Source: Streptomyces sp. NBC_00659 (GTDB lineage Bacteria; Actinomycetota; Actinomycetes; Streptomycetales; Streptomycetaceae). From it: a stretch of 64,000 nt of DNA. The translations under genes were made by a program, and so were the position numbers. Below, in pieces: positions 42,277-50,897 of the stretch (positions are counted from its first letter, which is position 1; the number at the start of each line of letters is the position of its first letter). Under the pieces are notes generated by a model. The model searched no databases, was not told the origin of the DNA, and saw only the letters and a program-made list of their open reading frames with translations. The DNA lies in NCBI RefSeq assembly GCF_036226925.1, contig NZ_CP109031.1, positions 1,240,001 to 1,304,000 on the forward strand. The letters are read 5' to 3'.

Positions 42277-42864
42277 ATGACCAGCCGAGTGTTCTTGATC
42301 TCCGCGGCGATCGGCGAGGCGCTGCGTGAGGCCCGCTTCGACGACGGCAGCAGTCCGGTGGACGCGTCGGGCCTGCGGGCCGCCCGGTCGGCGGCCGACG
42401 CGGGTGCCGTTCCGGCGGGTGCGCGGCTGTGGGTCTCCCCCACCGTGCGGTGCCGGCAGACCGCTGAGGCACTCGGGCTCGAAGACGGCGTCGAGACAGC
42501 GGAGTTGGCCCCTCTCTACGTGGGCCGCTGGCGCGGGGCGACGCTGGCCGAGGTGAGCGCGAAGGAGCCGGAGGCGGTGGCGCGCTGGCTCGCCGATCCC
42601 GTGTCGGCGCCGCACGACGGCGAGTCGGTGCGGGCGTTCTGCGACCGGGTGGCGGAACGCCTCGACGCGGCGGCGGCTCTCGACGGCCGAACCGTCGCCG
42701 TGGTGGAGCCCGAGGTCGTACGGGCCCTGGTGGTACGGGCGTTGGGGGCACCTGAGCCGGCGTTCTGGCGCGTGGACGTACCGCCGCTCACCGTCACGGA
42801 GTTGAGCGGGCGCGCGGGGCGCTGGAACGTCCGCGCCGGACGCCCGCTCGCCGGACGGGCCTGA
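42277..42864 (+). CDS. Histidine-phosphatase-superfamily protein lacking the RHG motif
   Basis: A 195-residue protein with the phosphoglycerate-mutase-like fold. The later blocks are recognisable: LWVSPTVRCRQTAEALGL near residue 50, the acidic GESVRAFCDRVAERL near residue 115 and a final TVAVVEPEVVRALVVRALG where the second His would be expected. The N-terminal catalytic Arg-His-Gly is replaced by LISAAIGEALREARFDD, so the phosphohistidine nucleophile is missing. It is probably a non-catalytic or specialised member. It is divergent from the acyl-CoA dehydrogenase across about 200 bases. Confidence 0.65.
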   Translation: MTSRVFLISAAIGEALREARFDDGSSPVDASGLRAARSAADAGAVPAGARLWVSPTVRCRQTAEALGLEDGVETAELAPLYVGRWRGATLAEVSAKEPEAVARWLADPVSAPHDGESVRAFCDRVAERLDAAAALDGRTVAVVEPEVVRALVVRALGAPEPAFWRVDVPPLTVTELSGRAGRWNVRAGRPLAGRA

Positions 42865-42882
42865 CCCGGGCGGCGTACGGAC

Positions 42883-43254
42883 TCAGCGCAGCGTGGCGAT
42901 GAAGTCCGTGCACGACCGGGCGCATTCACGGCATTTCCGCGCGGCGGCCTCCGCCCCGGGGCATGCGTCGAAGGCCTCCGCGCACTCCAGGCATACGTCC
43001 CTGCACCACTCCAGCTGAGCGAGGACGTCCCGCTCGTTCCGAGCGGAGTGAAGGGACAGCACATGGCAGGTCGCCTCGCACACCTCCGCGCACAGAATGC
43101 CCGAACGCCGCGCGGCCTCCTGTTTCTTCGGCCCGTCGGGATCCATGAGGCTCGCGCGCAGCGCGGAGGTCCTGGCGCAGTCGGCACAGGCCCGGGCGCA
43201 CTCGAAGCGGTCCTCCAGGAACCGGAAGAGCTCCTGCTGTGAAGTCGTCGTCAC
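42883..43254 (-). CDS. Cys-rich four-helix-bundle copper-binding protein (Csp/DUF326-like)
   Basis: A 123-residue protein with about 13 Cys residues in the CxxxC/CxxC spacing of copper storage proteins: FECARACADCART near residue 18, CAEVCEATCHVL near residue 55, CRDVCLECAEAFDAC near residue 85 and CRECARSCTDF near residue 108. The helices would form a bundle with inward Cys residues that bind Cu(I) in the cytosol; there is no signal peptide. It converges with the phosphatase-like gene. No copper chaperone or exporter is adjacent. Confidence 0.8.
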   Translation of the reverse strand: MTTTSQQELFRFLEDRFECARACADCARTSALRASLMDPDGPKKQEAARRSGILCAEVCEATCHVLSLHSARNERDVLAQLEWCRDVCLECAEAFDACPGAEAAARKCRECARSCTDFIATLR

Positions 43255-43305
43255 AACAGCCGGGTAGCCGGAGGGAGTCGGTTCAAACAGCGCAAGTCCG
43301 GACCC

Positions 43306-43698
43306 TCACGCGCCGGCCGCCTCCCGGGAGATCTGCTCGAACTGCGCCCCCATGGCCTCGGAGAGCGCCTGCGCCGCCGACAACGGGCGGACCATCACCA
43401 TGAGTTCGTCGATGCGTCCGTCCTCGTCGAAGTGCAGGAAGTCGCAGCCGTTGATCTCCTTGTCGCCGACCTTGGCCGTGAAGACCAGCGCGTGGTCGCG
43501 GCCGTCGGCGCCGGCGATCTCACGGACGTAGCGGAAGTCGCTGAAGACGCGCCAGACGCCGCGCAGGATGGCGGCGGTGATCGGCTTGCCCGGGTACGGC
43601 TTGAAGGCGACGGGGCTGGTGAACACGACGTCGTCGGCCAGCAGCTCCTCGACCGCGTCGAGGTCTCCGGCCTCCACGGCCTTGCGGAAGGAGTTCAT
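43306..43698 (-). CDS. SnoaL/NTF2-like protein
   Basis: A 130-residue protein with the NTF2-like fold pattern: an N-terminal helix, FRKAVEAGDLDAVEELLADD, a strand with VVFTSPVAFKPYPGK, and FLHFDEDGRIDELMVMVRPL near the C-terminus. Members are small enzymes or binding proteins of varied function. It is divergent from a PadR regulator, with a perfect 12-base palindrome in the 82-base gap, so it is probably that regulator's target. Confidence 0.75.
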   Translation of the reverse strand: MNSFRKAVEAGDLDAVEELLADDVVFTSPVAFKPYPGKPITAAILRGVWRVFSDFRYVREIAGADGRDHALVFTAKVGDKEINGCDFLHFDEDGRIDELMVMVRPLSAAQALSEAMGAQFEQISREAAGA

Positions 43699-43716
43699 TG
43701 CGACCGCCTCTCTTAC

Positions 43717-43728
43717 TCAATTAATTGA
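43717..43728. promoter_or_regulatory. Palindromic operator between the NTF2-like and PadR genes
   Basis: TCAATTAATTGA is a perfect 12-base palindrome, strikingly AT-rich for this genome, placed 19 bases from the NTF2-like start and 53 from the padR start. It is the likely PadR binding site. Confidence 0.65.
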
Positions 43729-43780
43729 TTAGGTGCGGATAAGATTAGTCCTGTGGACGGAGGCCGTCTAGCCTTGCGGG

Positions 43781-44344
43781 ATGGCATTGCGCAACGCGGT
43801 ACTGGCCTCGCTCCTGGAGGGCGAGTCGTCGGGCTACGACCTGGCCAAGGGGTTCGACGCCTCGGTGGCCAACTTCTGGATGGCGACCCCGCAGCAGCTG
43901 TACCGGGAACTCGACCGGATGGAGTCCGAGGGGCTCATCGAGGCCCGGCTCGTGCAGCAGGAACGGCGGCCCAACAAGCGGGTCTTCTCGCTGACCGGGG
44001 CGGGCCTCGAAGCGCTGGCCTCCTTCACCGCCGGGCCCGCGAAACCCACCGCGATCCGCGACGAGCTGATGGTGAAGGTGTACGCACTCGACATGGGGGA
44101 CGCCGACGCCGTCCGGGTGGCGATCGCCGAGCGGCTGGAGTGGTCGCGCGCCAAGCTGGCGCACTACGAGCGGATCGGCGCCCGCCTGCTCGACGGGCGC
44201 ACCGAGGACGAGTACCTCGCCGGGGCGGAGCGCGTCGGCCCGTATCTCACTCTCCTGGGGGGACGCGCCTTCGAGCAGGCGATCATCGAGTGGGCGGAGC
44301 GGGCCCTGCGGGTCCTGGAACAGCGGGCGTCGGTCGCAGGCTGA
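43781..44344 (+). CDS. PadR-family transcriptional regulator
   Basis: A 187-residue PadR protein. The N-terminal winged helix (SGYDLAKGFDASVANFW, then QLYRELDRMESEGLIEARL, residues ~17-55) is followed by a C-terminal coiled dimerisation domain (the Vir-like C-domain) with long helices through residue 180. The ATG at 43781 begins the family motif MALRNAVLASLLEG at the expected place. It likely represses the divergent NTF2-like gene and itself through the palindrome between them. The ligand is unknown. Confidence 0.85.
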   Translation: MALRNAVLASLLEGESSGYDLAKGFDASVANFWMATPQQLYRELDRMESEGLIEARLVQQERRPNKRVFSLTGAGLEALASFTAGPAKPTAIRDELMVKVYALDMGDADAVRVAIAERLEWSRAKLAHYERIGARLLDGRTEDEYLAGAERVGPYLTLLGGRAFEQAIIEWAERALRVLEQRASVAG

Positions 44345-44384
44345 GCGGGGCCTCATCGCACCAGCCTGATCGCGGGCCGGACAG

Positions 44385-44620
44385 GACCGGACCAGACCGG
44401 ACCAGACTGGTTTGATCTGGTTCCGGTCGTTCTGGTTCGGTCCAGTTCGTTCCGGTTCGCTGTGGGTGGGTCCGAATCGGCGCGGGTAGGTCTGGATCGG
44501 TACGGATGGGCCCGGTTCGGTGCGCGATGGTTCCGGTGCGCGATGGTTCCGCTGCGGAAGGGTTCCGGCTCGGGATGCTGCCGGTGCGGGACGGTTCCGG
44601 TTCGGTTCCGGTTCGGGACG
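44385..44620. repeat. Degenerate direct-repeat array upstream of the Gfo/Idh gene
   Basis: The 295 bases between padR and the next gene consist largely of short repeats. These are a perfect 10-base duplication GACCGGACCA (44385-44404), a perfect 16-base tandem duplication GGTGCGCGATGGTTCC (44519-44550), and many GGTTCCGG/GGTTCGGG variants through 44620. The left part also pairs with TCTGGTTCCGG downstream, so a folded RNA or a terminator for padR is possible. It is non-coding by composition and lacks conserved codon bias. Confidence 0.7.
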
Positions 44621-44638
44621 GTTCGAAGGAGGGCGATC

Positions 44639-45796
44639 GTGGTGCGTGCGCTCGGTATCGCTGTCGTGGGGTTCGGCTGGATGGGACGGGTGCACACGCA
44701 GGCGTACGCCCGCGTACTCCACCACTTCCCGAGGCTCGCCCTGCGTCCCGAACCGATCGCCGTCGCCGACGACGTACCCGGCCGTGCCGAGGAGGCCGCC
44801 GAGCGGTACGGCTTCGCCGGCGCCGTACGTGACTGGCGGGAGATCGCCGCCGATCCGCGCGTGGAGGCCGTGAGCATCACCGCGCCGAACTTCCTGCACC
44901 GTGAGATCGGTGTGGCCATGGCCGAGGCCGGCAAGCACATCTGGATCGAGAAGCCGGTGGGACTGACCGCCGACGACGCCCGGGCGGTGTCGGGCGCGGT
45001 GACCGCAGCCGGGGTCCGGGGCACGGTCGGCTTCAACTACCGGGGCGCCCCCGCGGTCGTGGCGGCCCGCGAGCTGATCGCCTCCGGCGACATCGGGGAC
45101 GTGACCCATGTGCGCATCCGTCTCCTCAGCGACTACGCGGCCCATCCGGAGGGTGCGCTGACCTGGCGCTACGAGCGGGAGCGCGGCGGCAGTGGTGTCC
45201 TCGGCGACCTGGCCTCGCACGGCGTCGACCTGGCCCGTTTCCTGCTGGGCGAGATCGAGGCTCTGGCGGCGGACACGGCGGTCTTCGTACCGGTGCGGGC
45301 CCGGCCGGCCGGGGCGACCGCGGGGCACGCGCGCGCCGCGGGCGGCGAGCGGGCGCCCGTGGAGAACGAGGACTACGTCAACTGCCTGCTGCGCTTCGCC
45401 TCCGGCGCGCGTGGCGTCCTGGAGGCGTGCCGGGTCTCGGTGGGCGAGCAGAACAGCTACGGGTTCGAGATCCACGGCACGAAGGGCGCGGTGTTCTGGG
45501 ACTTCCGCCGGATGGGCGAGCTCGGCGTCAGCCGGGGCACGTCGTACCAGGACCAGCCCGTCAGCACCGTGTACGTCGGTCCGGGAGCCGGTGACTACGC
45601 CGCCTTCCAGCCGGGGGCGGCGAACAGCATGGGCTACGACGACCTCAAGGTCGTCGAGGCGCACAACTTCCTGCGCTCCATCGCCGACAACAGACCGTAC
45701 GGCGCCACGCTGGTCGACGCGGTCCGCAGTGCGACGGCGCTGGACGCGATGGCGCGCTCGGCGGCGTCGGGGGCGTGGGTGACGCTGGAGTCGTAA
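44639..45796 (+). CDS. Gfo/Idh/MocA-family oxidoreductase
   Basis: A 385-residue NAD(P)-dependent sugar or polyol dehydrogenase. The N-terminal Rossmann motif is IAVVGFGWMGRVHTQAYARV, the catalytic Lys is in IWIEKPVGLTADDA near residue 105, and GDLASHGVDLARFLLGE near residue 195 carries the conserved Asp-x3-His. The start is the GTG at 44639 with AGGAGG six bases upstream; frames reaching 44462 run into the repeat region. It probably oxidises a cyclic sugar or inositol derivative. No partner genes in the immediate neighbourhood narrow the substrate. Confidence 0.85.
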   Translation: MVRALGIAVVGFGWMGRVHTQAYARVLHHFPRLALRPEPIAVADDVPGRAEEAAERYGFAGAVRDWREIAADPRVEAVSITAPNFLHREIGVAMAEAGKHIWIEKPVGLTADDARAVSGAVTAAGVRGTVGFNYRGAPAVVAARELIASGDIGDVTHVRIRLLSDYAAHPEGALTWRYERERGGSGVLGDLASHGVDLARFLLGEIEALAADTAVFVPVRARPAGATAGHARAAGGERAPVENEDYVNCLLRFASGARGVLEACRVSVGEQNSYGFEIHGTKGAVFWDFRRMGELGVSRGTSYQDQPVSTVYVGPGAGDYAAFQPGAANSMGYDDLKVVEAHNFLRSIADNRPYGATLVDAVRSATALDAMARSAASGAWVTLES

Positions 45797-46001
45797 CCCG
45801 CCGGGCCGTCCCGGGCGGGTCGGGGCCGCGTGGGCGCACCCGCCCGTCGCCTGGGCGTCCGGCCTCTCCGCGCGGTCCATCGACGCAGCCCAGCGATGCG
45901 GTCCACCGACGCGGCCCACGGCAGGCCGTGGCTCCCTCGGACCGAGGTCCTCGTCGTTCCTGTGCGGCGCGGCCGAGGCCGCGCCGCTCGGGTCATCCGG
46001 T

Positions 46002-46589
46002 TCAGCCGCCCAGGACGGTGTTGCCGGTCACCGTGCCGCCGGTGCCGTCGACGGTCACCACATGCCGTACCCCATCGGGGCCGACGACCACGATCCGCCA
46101 GGCCCGGCCGCCGCCCTGCTCCGTGACCGGCGCCAGCGACTCGACCTTGCCGTCCTTGACCGCGGAGGCGGCCTTGTCCACGGCGTCCGCCGCGGAGAGC
46201 GAGGGCAGCGGGGCCGGAGCCTCGCCGGCCGACAGCTCAGGACCGTCCTCGCCGGCCCGGATCCGGCCCTCGCGCTGCCTCAAGCCGTCGTGCCCGTCAC
46301 GGCCTTCGGGCTCGGCCCGGAACCCGTCACGCCACTCGTGCGCGCCGGCAGGCACCACCTTGCGCTCCCCGCGGCCGTCCTCCTCGTGGTGGTGGATCGC
46401 CGCCGCGGCAACGCCGCCGCCGACCACCACCACGGCCGCCGCGCCGGCCACGGCCCAGCGCGCCCCGCGGCCGCCCAGCCGACGCCTGCCGGCCGGCTTC
46501 GTCCCCGTCGTACCCGGACCGTCCTCGTCCGGCCGTTCCTGCGGCTCCTGCGGCTCCTGCGCACCTATGGATTCACTCACTGTGCCCAC
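46002..46589 (-). CDS. PepSY-domain membrane-anchored protein
   Basis: A 195-residue protein with a basic N-terminus, one transmembrane helix (WAVAGAAAVVVVGGGVAAAA, residues ~45-64), a His/Asp-rich linker and a C-terminal PepSY domain (SAADAVDKAASAVKDGKVES, then WRIVVVGPDGVRHVVTVDG). The GTG at 46589 has GGGAG upstream; a GTG nine bases later is possible. It is divergent from a response regulator/kinase pair. PepSY proteins next to such pairs are often both sensors and targets of the system, which is the best inference here. Confidence 0.75.
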   Translation of the reverse strand: MGTVSESIGAQEPQEPQERPDEDGPGTTGTKPAGRRRLGGRGARWAVAGAAAVVVVGGGVAAAAIHHHEEDGRGERKVVPAGAHEWRDGFRAEPEGRDGHDGLRQREGRIRAGEDGPELSAGEAPAPLPSLSAADAVDKAASAVKDGKVESLAPVTEQGGGRAWRIVVVGPDGVRHVVTVDGTGGTVTGNTVLGG

Positions 46590-46730
46590 CCCGATCTCCC
46601 GGAAAGGTCCGGGCCCTGTGCCCGGTCGTCCGGGCACAGCATCGCTGGCGGCTGCTGAAGACTTCCTGAAGACCTGAAGGCGCCTTCAGCTTGGTGCCTT
46701 CCCCGCCCGGCGACCTGCCACCCTGGGGGC

Positions 46731-47408
46731 ATGCGTGTACTGGTGGTGGAGGACGAACGCCGGCTGGCCCTGGCGCTTCAGCACGGCCTGACGGCCGAGG
46801 GCTTCAGCGTGGACGTCGCCCACGACGGCCTGACCGGGCTCACCAAAGCCACCGAGCGCGCCTACGACGTGGTCGTGCTCGACATCATGCTGCCCGGCCT
46901 CAACGGCTACCGGGTGTGCCAGCGGCTGCGGGCCACCGGCAGCAACGTCGGCATCCTCATGCTCACCGCCAAGGACGGCGAGTGGGACGAGGCCGAGGCG
47001 CTGGACACCGGCGCCGACGACTACCTGTCCAAACCCTTCTCCTTCGTGGTGCTCGTCGCCCGCCTGCGGGCGCTGGCCCGCCGGATCGGCACCCGGGCCC
47101 CGAGACGCACCGTGCTGGGCGACCTGGTGGTCGACTCCGCCGCCCGCACCTGCACCCGCGGGGGCGTGGCCGTCCCGCTCACCCCGCGCGAGTTCGCCGT
47201 GCTTGACCACCTCGCCCGGCGGGCCGGGGAGGCCGTCTCCAAGCGGGAGATACTGGACGAGGTCTGGGACAGCGGCGCCGACAGCGACCCCAACACCGTC
47301 GAGGTCCATGTCAGCGCCCTGCGACGCAAGATCGACACACCGTTCGGACGGGCGGCGGTACAGACCGTCCGAGGCTCCGGATACCGACTGGCGGCCGACG
47401 GTGGCTGA
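46731..47408 (+). CDS. OmpR-family response regulator
   Basis: A 225-residue regulator. The receiver domain has acidic residues EDE at 7-9, the phospho-acceptor Asp51 in VVVLDIMLPG and Lys in YLSKPF near residue 101. The C-terminal winged helix has LTPREFAVLDHLARRAGEAV and VEVHVSALRRKID, then VRGSGYRL. Its stop overlaps the kinase GTG by eight bases, so the two are coupled. It is divergent from the PepSY gene, whose promoter it may control. Confidence 0.9.
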   Translation: MRVLVVEDERRLALALQHGLTAEGFSVDVAHDGLTGLTKATERAYDVVVLDIMLPGLNGYRVCQRLRATGSNVGILMLTAKDGEWDEAEALDTGADDYLSKPFSFVVLVARLRALARRIGTRAPRRTVLGDLVVDSAARTCTRGGVAVPLTPREFAVLDHLARRAGEAVSKREILDEVWDSGADSDPNTVEVHVSALRRKIDTPFGRAAVQTVRGSGYRLAADGG

Positions 47409-48876
47409 GCCGGATCCGACCCCGCAGAGACCGAAGCGTCCCCGGATCGTGCCCGCGGCGCGCCACCGGGTCCGTGCCGCGCTGCGCCACCTCACCGGAC
47501 AACCCCGTGCGGCCACGCTGATCCGTCGGCTGGCGCCGCGCTCGGTCCGTACCCGCACCACCCTCGCCGCGTGCGCGAGCGTGGCCGTCGTCCTGCTCGC
47601 CACGTCGGCCGTCGTCCTGCTGCTGCTGCGGGGCAACCTCGAACGCACCGTGGAGACCGGGGGCCGCGCGCAGGCCCGGGACGTCGCCCGCCTCGCCGCG
47701 GCCGGACGCCTGCCCCAACCGGTGGCGCTCGACCCCGGAGCCGACTTCATCCAGGTCGTCGACGCTGACGGAAAGGTCGTAGCGCAGAGCCAGAACCTCA
47801 CCGGCCGCCCCGCGCTCACACCCACCGGCACCCACAACGGCCACCGGACCTACAACCTCGACGCCCTCGGCGAGGAACACCACCAGCGCGTCACCACGGT
47901 CACCACCACCAGCCCCAGCGGCCCGGTCACCATCCATGTCGGGGCCTCACTGCGCACCGCGGACGCCGCCGAGGACGTCACCGCCGCGGCCCTCGCCGCC
48001 CTCAGCGCCCTGCTGATCTCCACCGTCGGTGTCCTGACCTGGCGTACGACCGGCCGCGCGCTGCGGCCGGTCGAGGCCATCCGCGCCGAGGTCGCCGCCA
48101 TCGGCGACCGCGCCCTGGACCGCCGGGTCCCCGCCCCGCGCAGCGACGACGAGATCGCCCGCCTCGCCGACACCATGAACGCCATGCTCGAACGGCTGGA
48201 GGCCGCGGGCACGCGGCAGCGCCGGTTCATCGCCGACGCCTCCCACGAGCTGCGCAGCCCCCTCGCGGTGCTGCGCACCCAGTTGGAGGTCGCCCTGACC
48301 CACCCGGATCCGGAAGTGCGCGACACCCTGGTGGCGGGCGCCCTCCAGGACACCGAGCGGCTCCAGGCGCTCTCCGCCGACCTGCTGCTGCTCGCCCGCC
48401 TCGACGCCACCGGACAGAGCCGGCCCACCGAACCCGTCGACCTCGTCGAACTCGCCCGCAGCACCGTGGCGGTTCGCTCCACCGACTCCCACCCGGTCAC
48501 ACTCCACACCCCGGACGACGTCACCGTTCCCGGCAACGCCCTGTGGATCGGCCGACTGCTGACCAACCTCCTCGACAACGCCCAGCGCCACGCCCGGCAC
48601 ACCGTCGCGGTGCGGCTGTCAGCGGACCCGGAGACCGGCGACGCCGTCCTGGACGTCACCAACGACGGCCCTCCGATCGCCCCCGCCGACCAGGAGAAGA
48701 TCTTCGAACGGTTCGCCCGCCTCGACGACGCCCGCAGCCGTGACGACGGCGGCACCGGTCTAGGCCTGCCCATCGCTCTGGACATCGCCGCCCTCCACGG
48801 CGGCACGATCACCGTCCTCGACACCCCGGACGGCACCACGTTCCGCACCCAACTCCCTGCCGGCACCCGGGTATGA
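47401..48876 (+). CDS. Sensor histidine kinase, partner of the response regulator
   Basis: A 491-residue kinase. A basic cytoplasmic N-terminus precedes the first membrane helix (LAACASVAVVLLATSAVVLL, near residue 58). An extracytoplasmic loop of ~110 residues follows, then a second helix (LAALSALLISTVGVL, near residue 200), HAMP, HisKA (FIADASHELRSPLAVLRTQ near residue 280), and HATPase with NLLDNAQRHA and GGTGLGLPIALDIA. The GTG at 47401 lies inside the regulator gene. The signal is unknown; the divergent PepSY protein may take part in sensing. Confidence 0.9.
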   Translation: MAEPDPTPQRPKRPRIVPAARHRVRAALRHLTGQPRAATLIRRLAPRSVRTRTTLAACASVAVVLLATSAVVLLLLRGNLERTVETGGRAQARDVARLAAAGRLPQPVALDPGADFIQVVDADGKVVAQSQNLTGRPALTPTGTHNGHRTYNLDALGEEHHQRVTTVTTTSPSGPVTIHVGASLRTADAAEDVTAAALAALSALLISTVGVLTWRTTGRALRPVEAIRAEVAAIGDRALDRRVPAPRSDDEIARLADTMNAMLERLEAAGTRQRRFIADASHELRSPLAVLRTQLEVALTHPDPEVRDTLVAGALQDTERLQALSADLLLLARLDATGQSRPTEPVDLVELARSTVAVRSTDSHPVTLHTPDDVTVPGNALWIGRLLTNLLDNAQRHARHTVAVRLSADPETGDAVLDVTNDGPPIAPADQEKIFERFARLDDARSRDDGGTGLGLPIALDIAALHGGTITVLDTPDGTTFRTQLPAGTRV

Positions 48877-48988
48877 CAGCGGGTGGCACTCGAATCGGCT
48901 GCGCAGCTCGTCGGGTACGCGGCTGCCCGCGCACCGGGCCGGGCGTGACAGCGCCCGACTGATCGGAACGTCAGGGGACGGTGAGGGA

Positions 48989-49831
48989 TGTGACCTCGGC
49001 GGGCACCGGCTCGTCCTGGACCGGTTCGCGCAAGAAGGCGGAGAGCAGCAACACGGCTCCTGGATCGCCTCCGACGACCGCGCCCTGTGGATTCCGGCGA
49101 ACACCTGGCACGAACACCGCTTCTACGGCCGGAGCCGCTTCCACACCATCGGCTTCCCCGCCCACGGCAGGACGCCCCCGCTCGACGCCGAACGCCCGCC
49201 GGTCATCGCCGTCGACACCCTGGTGCGCGAACTGCTCATCGCGCTCATCGCGCTCACCGGCACCACCCTCACGCAGACCGAGATCCGGCACATCGAAGAA
49301 GTGCTGCGCGACCGGCTGCGCCGCGTGACAGCCCAGCCCGTCGCCCTGCCCGCCGCCCGCGACCGACGACTGGCCGACGCCTGCCGCCTCGCCGAAGAAG
49401 ACCTGCACCAGCCGTGCACCCTGGCCCGGCTCGCCGCCCGCGTGCACACCAGCGAGCGCACCCTCTCCCGCCTCTACCGCGACGAGTTCGGCTTGACCTT
49501 CCCCCAGTGGCGCACCCGCGCCCGGATCTTCACCGCGATGGTCATGCTCGCCGAGGGCGCCACCGTCACCGACACCGCCCACTCCTGCGGATGGGCGACA
49601 ACCAGCGCCTTCGTCCAGACGTTCGCCCAGACGGTGGGCATCACCCCCGGTAACTACCGCGCAGGTATGGGCAAATCGCACGAGGTACGACGGCCGAAGC
49701 GGCGAGGGCGGTCGCGCCGACGCCCCGGAGAGCCGCTGCCCGACGGATCTCAAGTCGGTTCCCTTTCAAGGGTGTTGCCCGTCGATCCGGTTCCGTTCAC
49801 ATGCGTGATGCGCCTGATGCTGGGGATGTAG
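48989..49831 (+). pseudogene. AraC-family regulator without a usable start, probable pseudogene
   Basis: The coding frame shows an AraC-type cupin segment (ALWIPANTWHEHRFYG) and a C-terminal HTH pair (CTLARLAARVHTSERTLSRL and DTAHSCGWATTSAFVQTFAQ). Upstream of the cupin segment the frame stays open past 48940 but offers no ATG, GTG or TTG. The first possible start, a GTG at 49223, would delete the sensor domain. The C-terminus also runs about 45 residues beyond the usual end into non-homologous, Arg-rich sequence. Both features point to decay. It follows the histidine kinase on the same strand. Confidence 0.55.
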
Positions 49832-49877
49832 GGGAGGAGACACACAGGCCCCGGTCGCACAGTGAGGTGCTGCAGAG

Positions 49878-50897
49878 ATGGATCGCACGTTCCACCCCCG
49901 TTCACGGAGAATCGCCCCGCTCGTCGCCCTGACCGCGGCGTCCTTACTGCTCGCGGCGGGTTGCTCCAGCGACTCCGGCGGCAAGAAGGCCGAGGAGAGC
50001 GGGGACGGCGGCACCGCGGGCAAGGCGAACACACCGCGGATGACGGTCGCCCTGGTCACCCACCAGGCGCCCGGCGACACGTTCTGGGACATCGTCCGCA
50101 AGGGCGCCGAGGCCGCGGCCGCCAAGGACAACATCGATCTCGTCTACGCGCACGACCCGAACGCGGGCGCCCAGGCCGGCCTGGTGCAGAACGCGATCGA
50201 CCAGAAGGTCGACGGCATCGCCATCACCCTGGCCAAGCCCGACGCCATGAAGGACGCGGTGAGCAAGGCGACTTCGGCCGGCATACCCGTCGTGGGCCTC
50301 AACTCGGGCCTGAGCGACTGGAAGAAGCTGGGCCTGACGGAGTTCTTCGGCCAGGACGAGACCGTCGCGGGCGAGGCACTCGGCAAGAAACTGAACGCGG
50401 AGGGCGCCAAGAAGGCCGTCTGTGTGATCCAGGAACAGGGCAACATCGGCCTCACCCAGCGGTGCGACGGCGTGAAGAAGACCTTCAGCGGCGCGACCGA
50501 GAACCTGTACGTCAACGGCACCGACATGCCGTCCGTGAAGTCGACGATCACCGCGAAGCTCAAGCAGAGCCCGGCGATCGACTACGTCGTCGCGCTGGGC
50601 GCCCCGTACGCCCTGACCGCGGTGCAGTCGGTGAGCGAGGCCGGCAGCAAGGCGAAGATCGCCACCTTCGACCTCAACAAAGAACTCACGGGCGCCATCA
50701 GCAAGGGCACCATCCAGTTCGCCGTAGACCAGCAGCCCTACCTCCAGGGCTACTTGGCGATCGACTCGCTGTGGCTCTACAAGAACAACGGCAACTACAG
50801 CGGCGGCGGCGAGCAACCCGTGCTCACCGGTCCGGCGTTCGTGGACAAGAGCAACGTCGACGCCGTCGCCAAGTACGCCACGAAGGGCACTCGGTGA
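49878..50897 (+). CDS. Ribose-type ABC transporter substrate-binding lipoprotein
   Basis: A 339-residue type I periplasmic-binding protein. A lipoprotein signal ends at LLLAAGC (Cys near residue 29), followed by a Gly/Lys/Glu linker. Core blocks are VALVTHQAPGDTFWDIVRKG, QNAIDQKVDGIAITL and IDYVVALGAPYALTAVQSV. It delivers a pentose, inositol or similar sugar to the permease encoded next. Its TGA overlaps the permease ATG by one base. The binding protein-permease-ATPase order with a single-domain ATPase is the CUT2 arrangement in a compact form. Confidence 0.88.
   Translation: MDRTFHPRSRRIAPLVALTAASLLLAAGCSSDSGGKKAEESGDGGTAGKANTPRMTVALVTHQAPGDTFWDIVRKGAEAAAAKDNIDLVYAHDPNAGAQAGLVQNAIDQKVDGIAITLAKPDAMKDAVSKATSAGIPVVGLNSGLSDWKKLGLTEFFGQDETVAGEALGKKLNAEGAKKAVCVIQEQGNIGLTQRCDGVKKTFSGATENLYVNGTDMPSVKSTITAKLKQSPAIDYVVALGAPYALTAVQSVSEAGSKAKIATFDLNKELTGAISKGTIQFAVDQQPYLQGYLAIDSLWLYKNNGNYSGGGEQPVLTGPAFVDKSNVDAVAKYATKGTR

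Noticed and set aside
44385..44620. CRISPR array
   Set aside because: The repeats are short, degenerate and directly adjacent, without regular spacers, and no cas genes are present.
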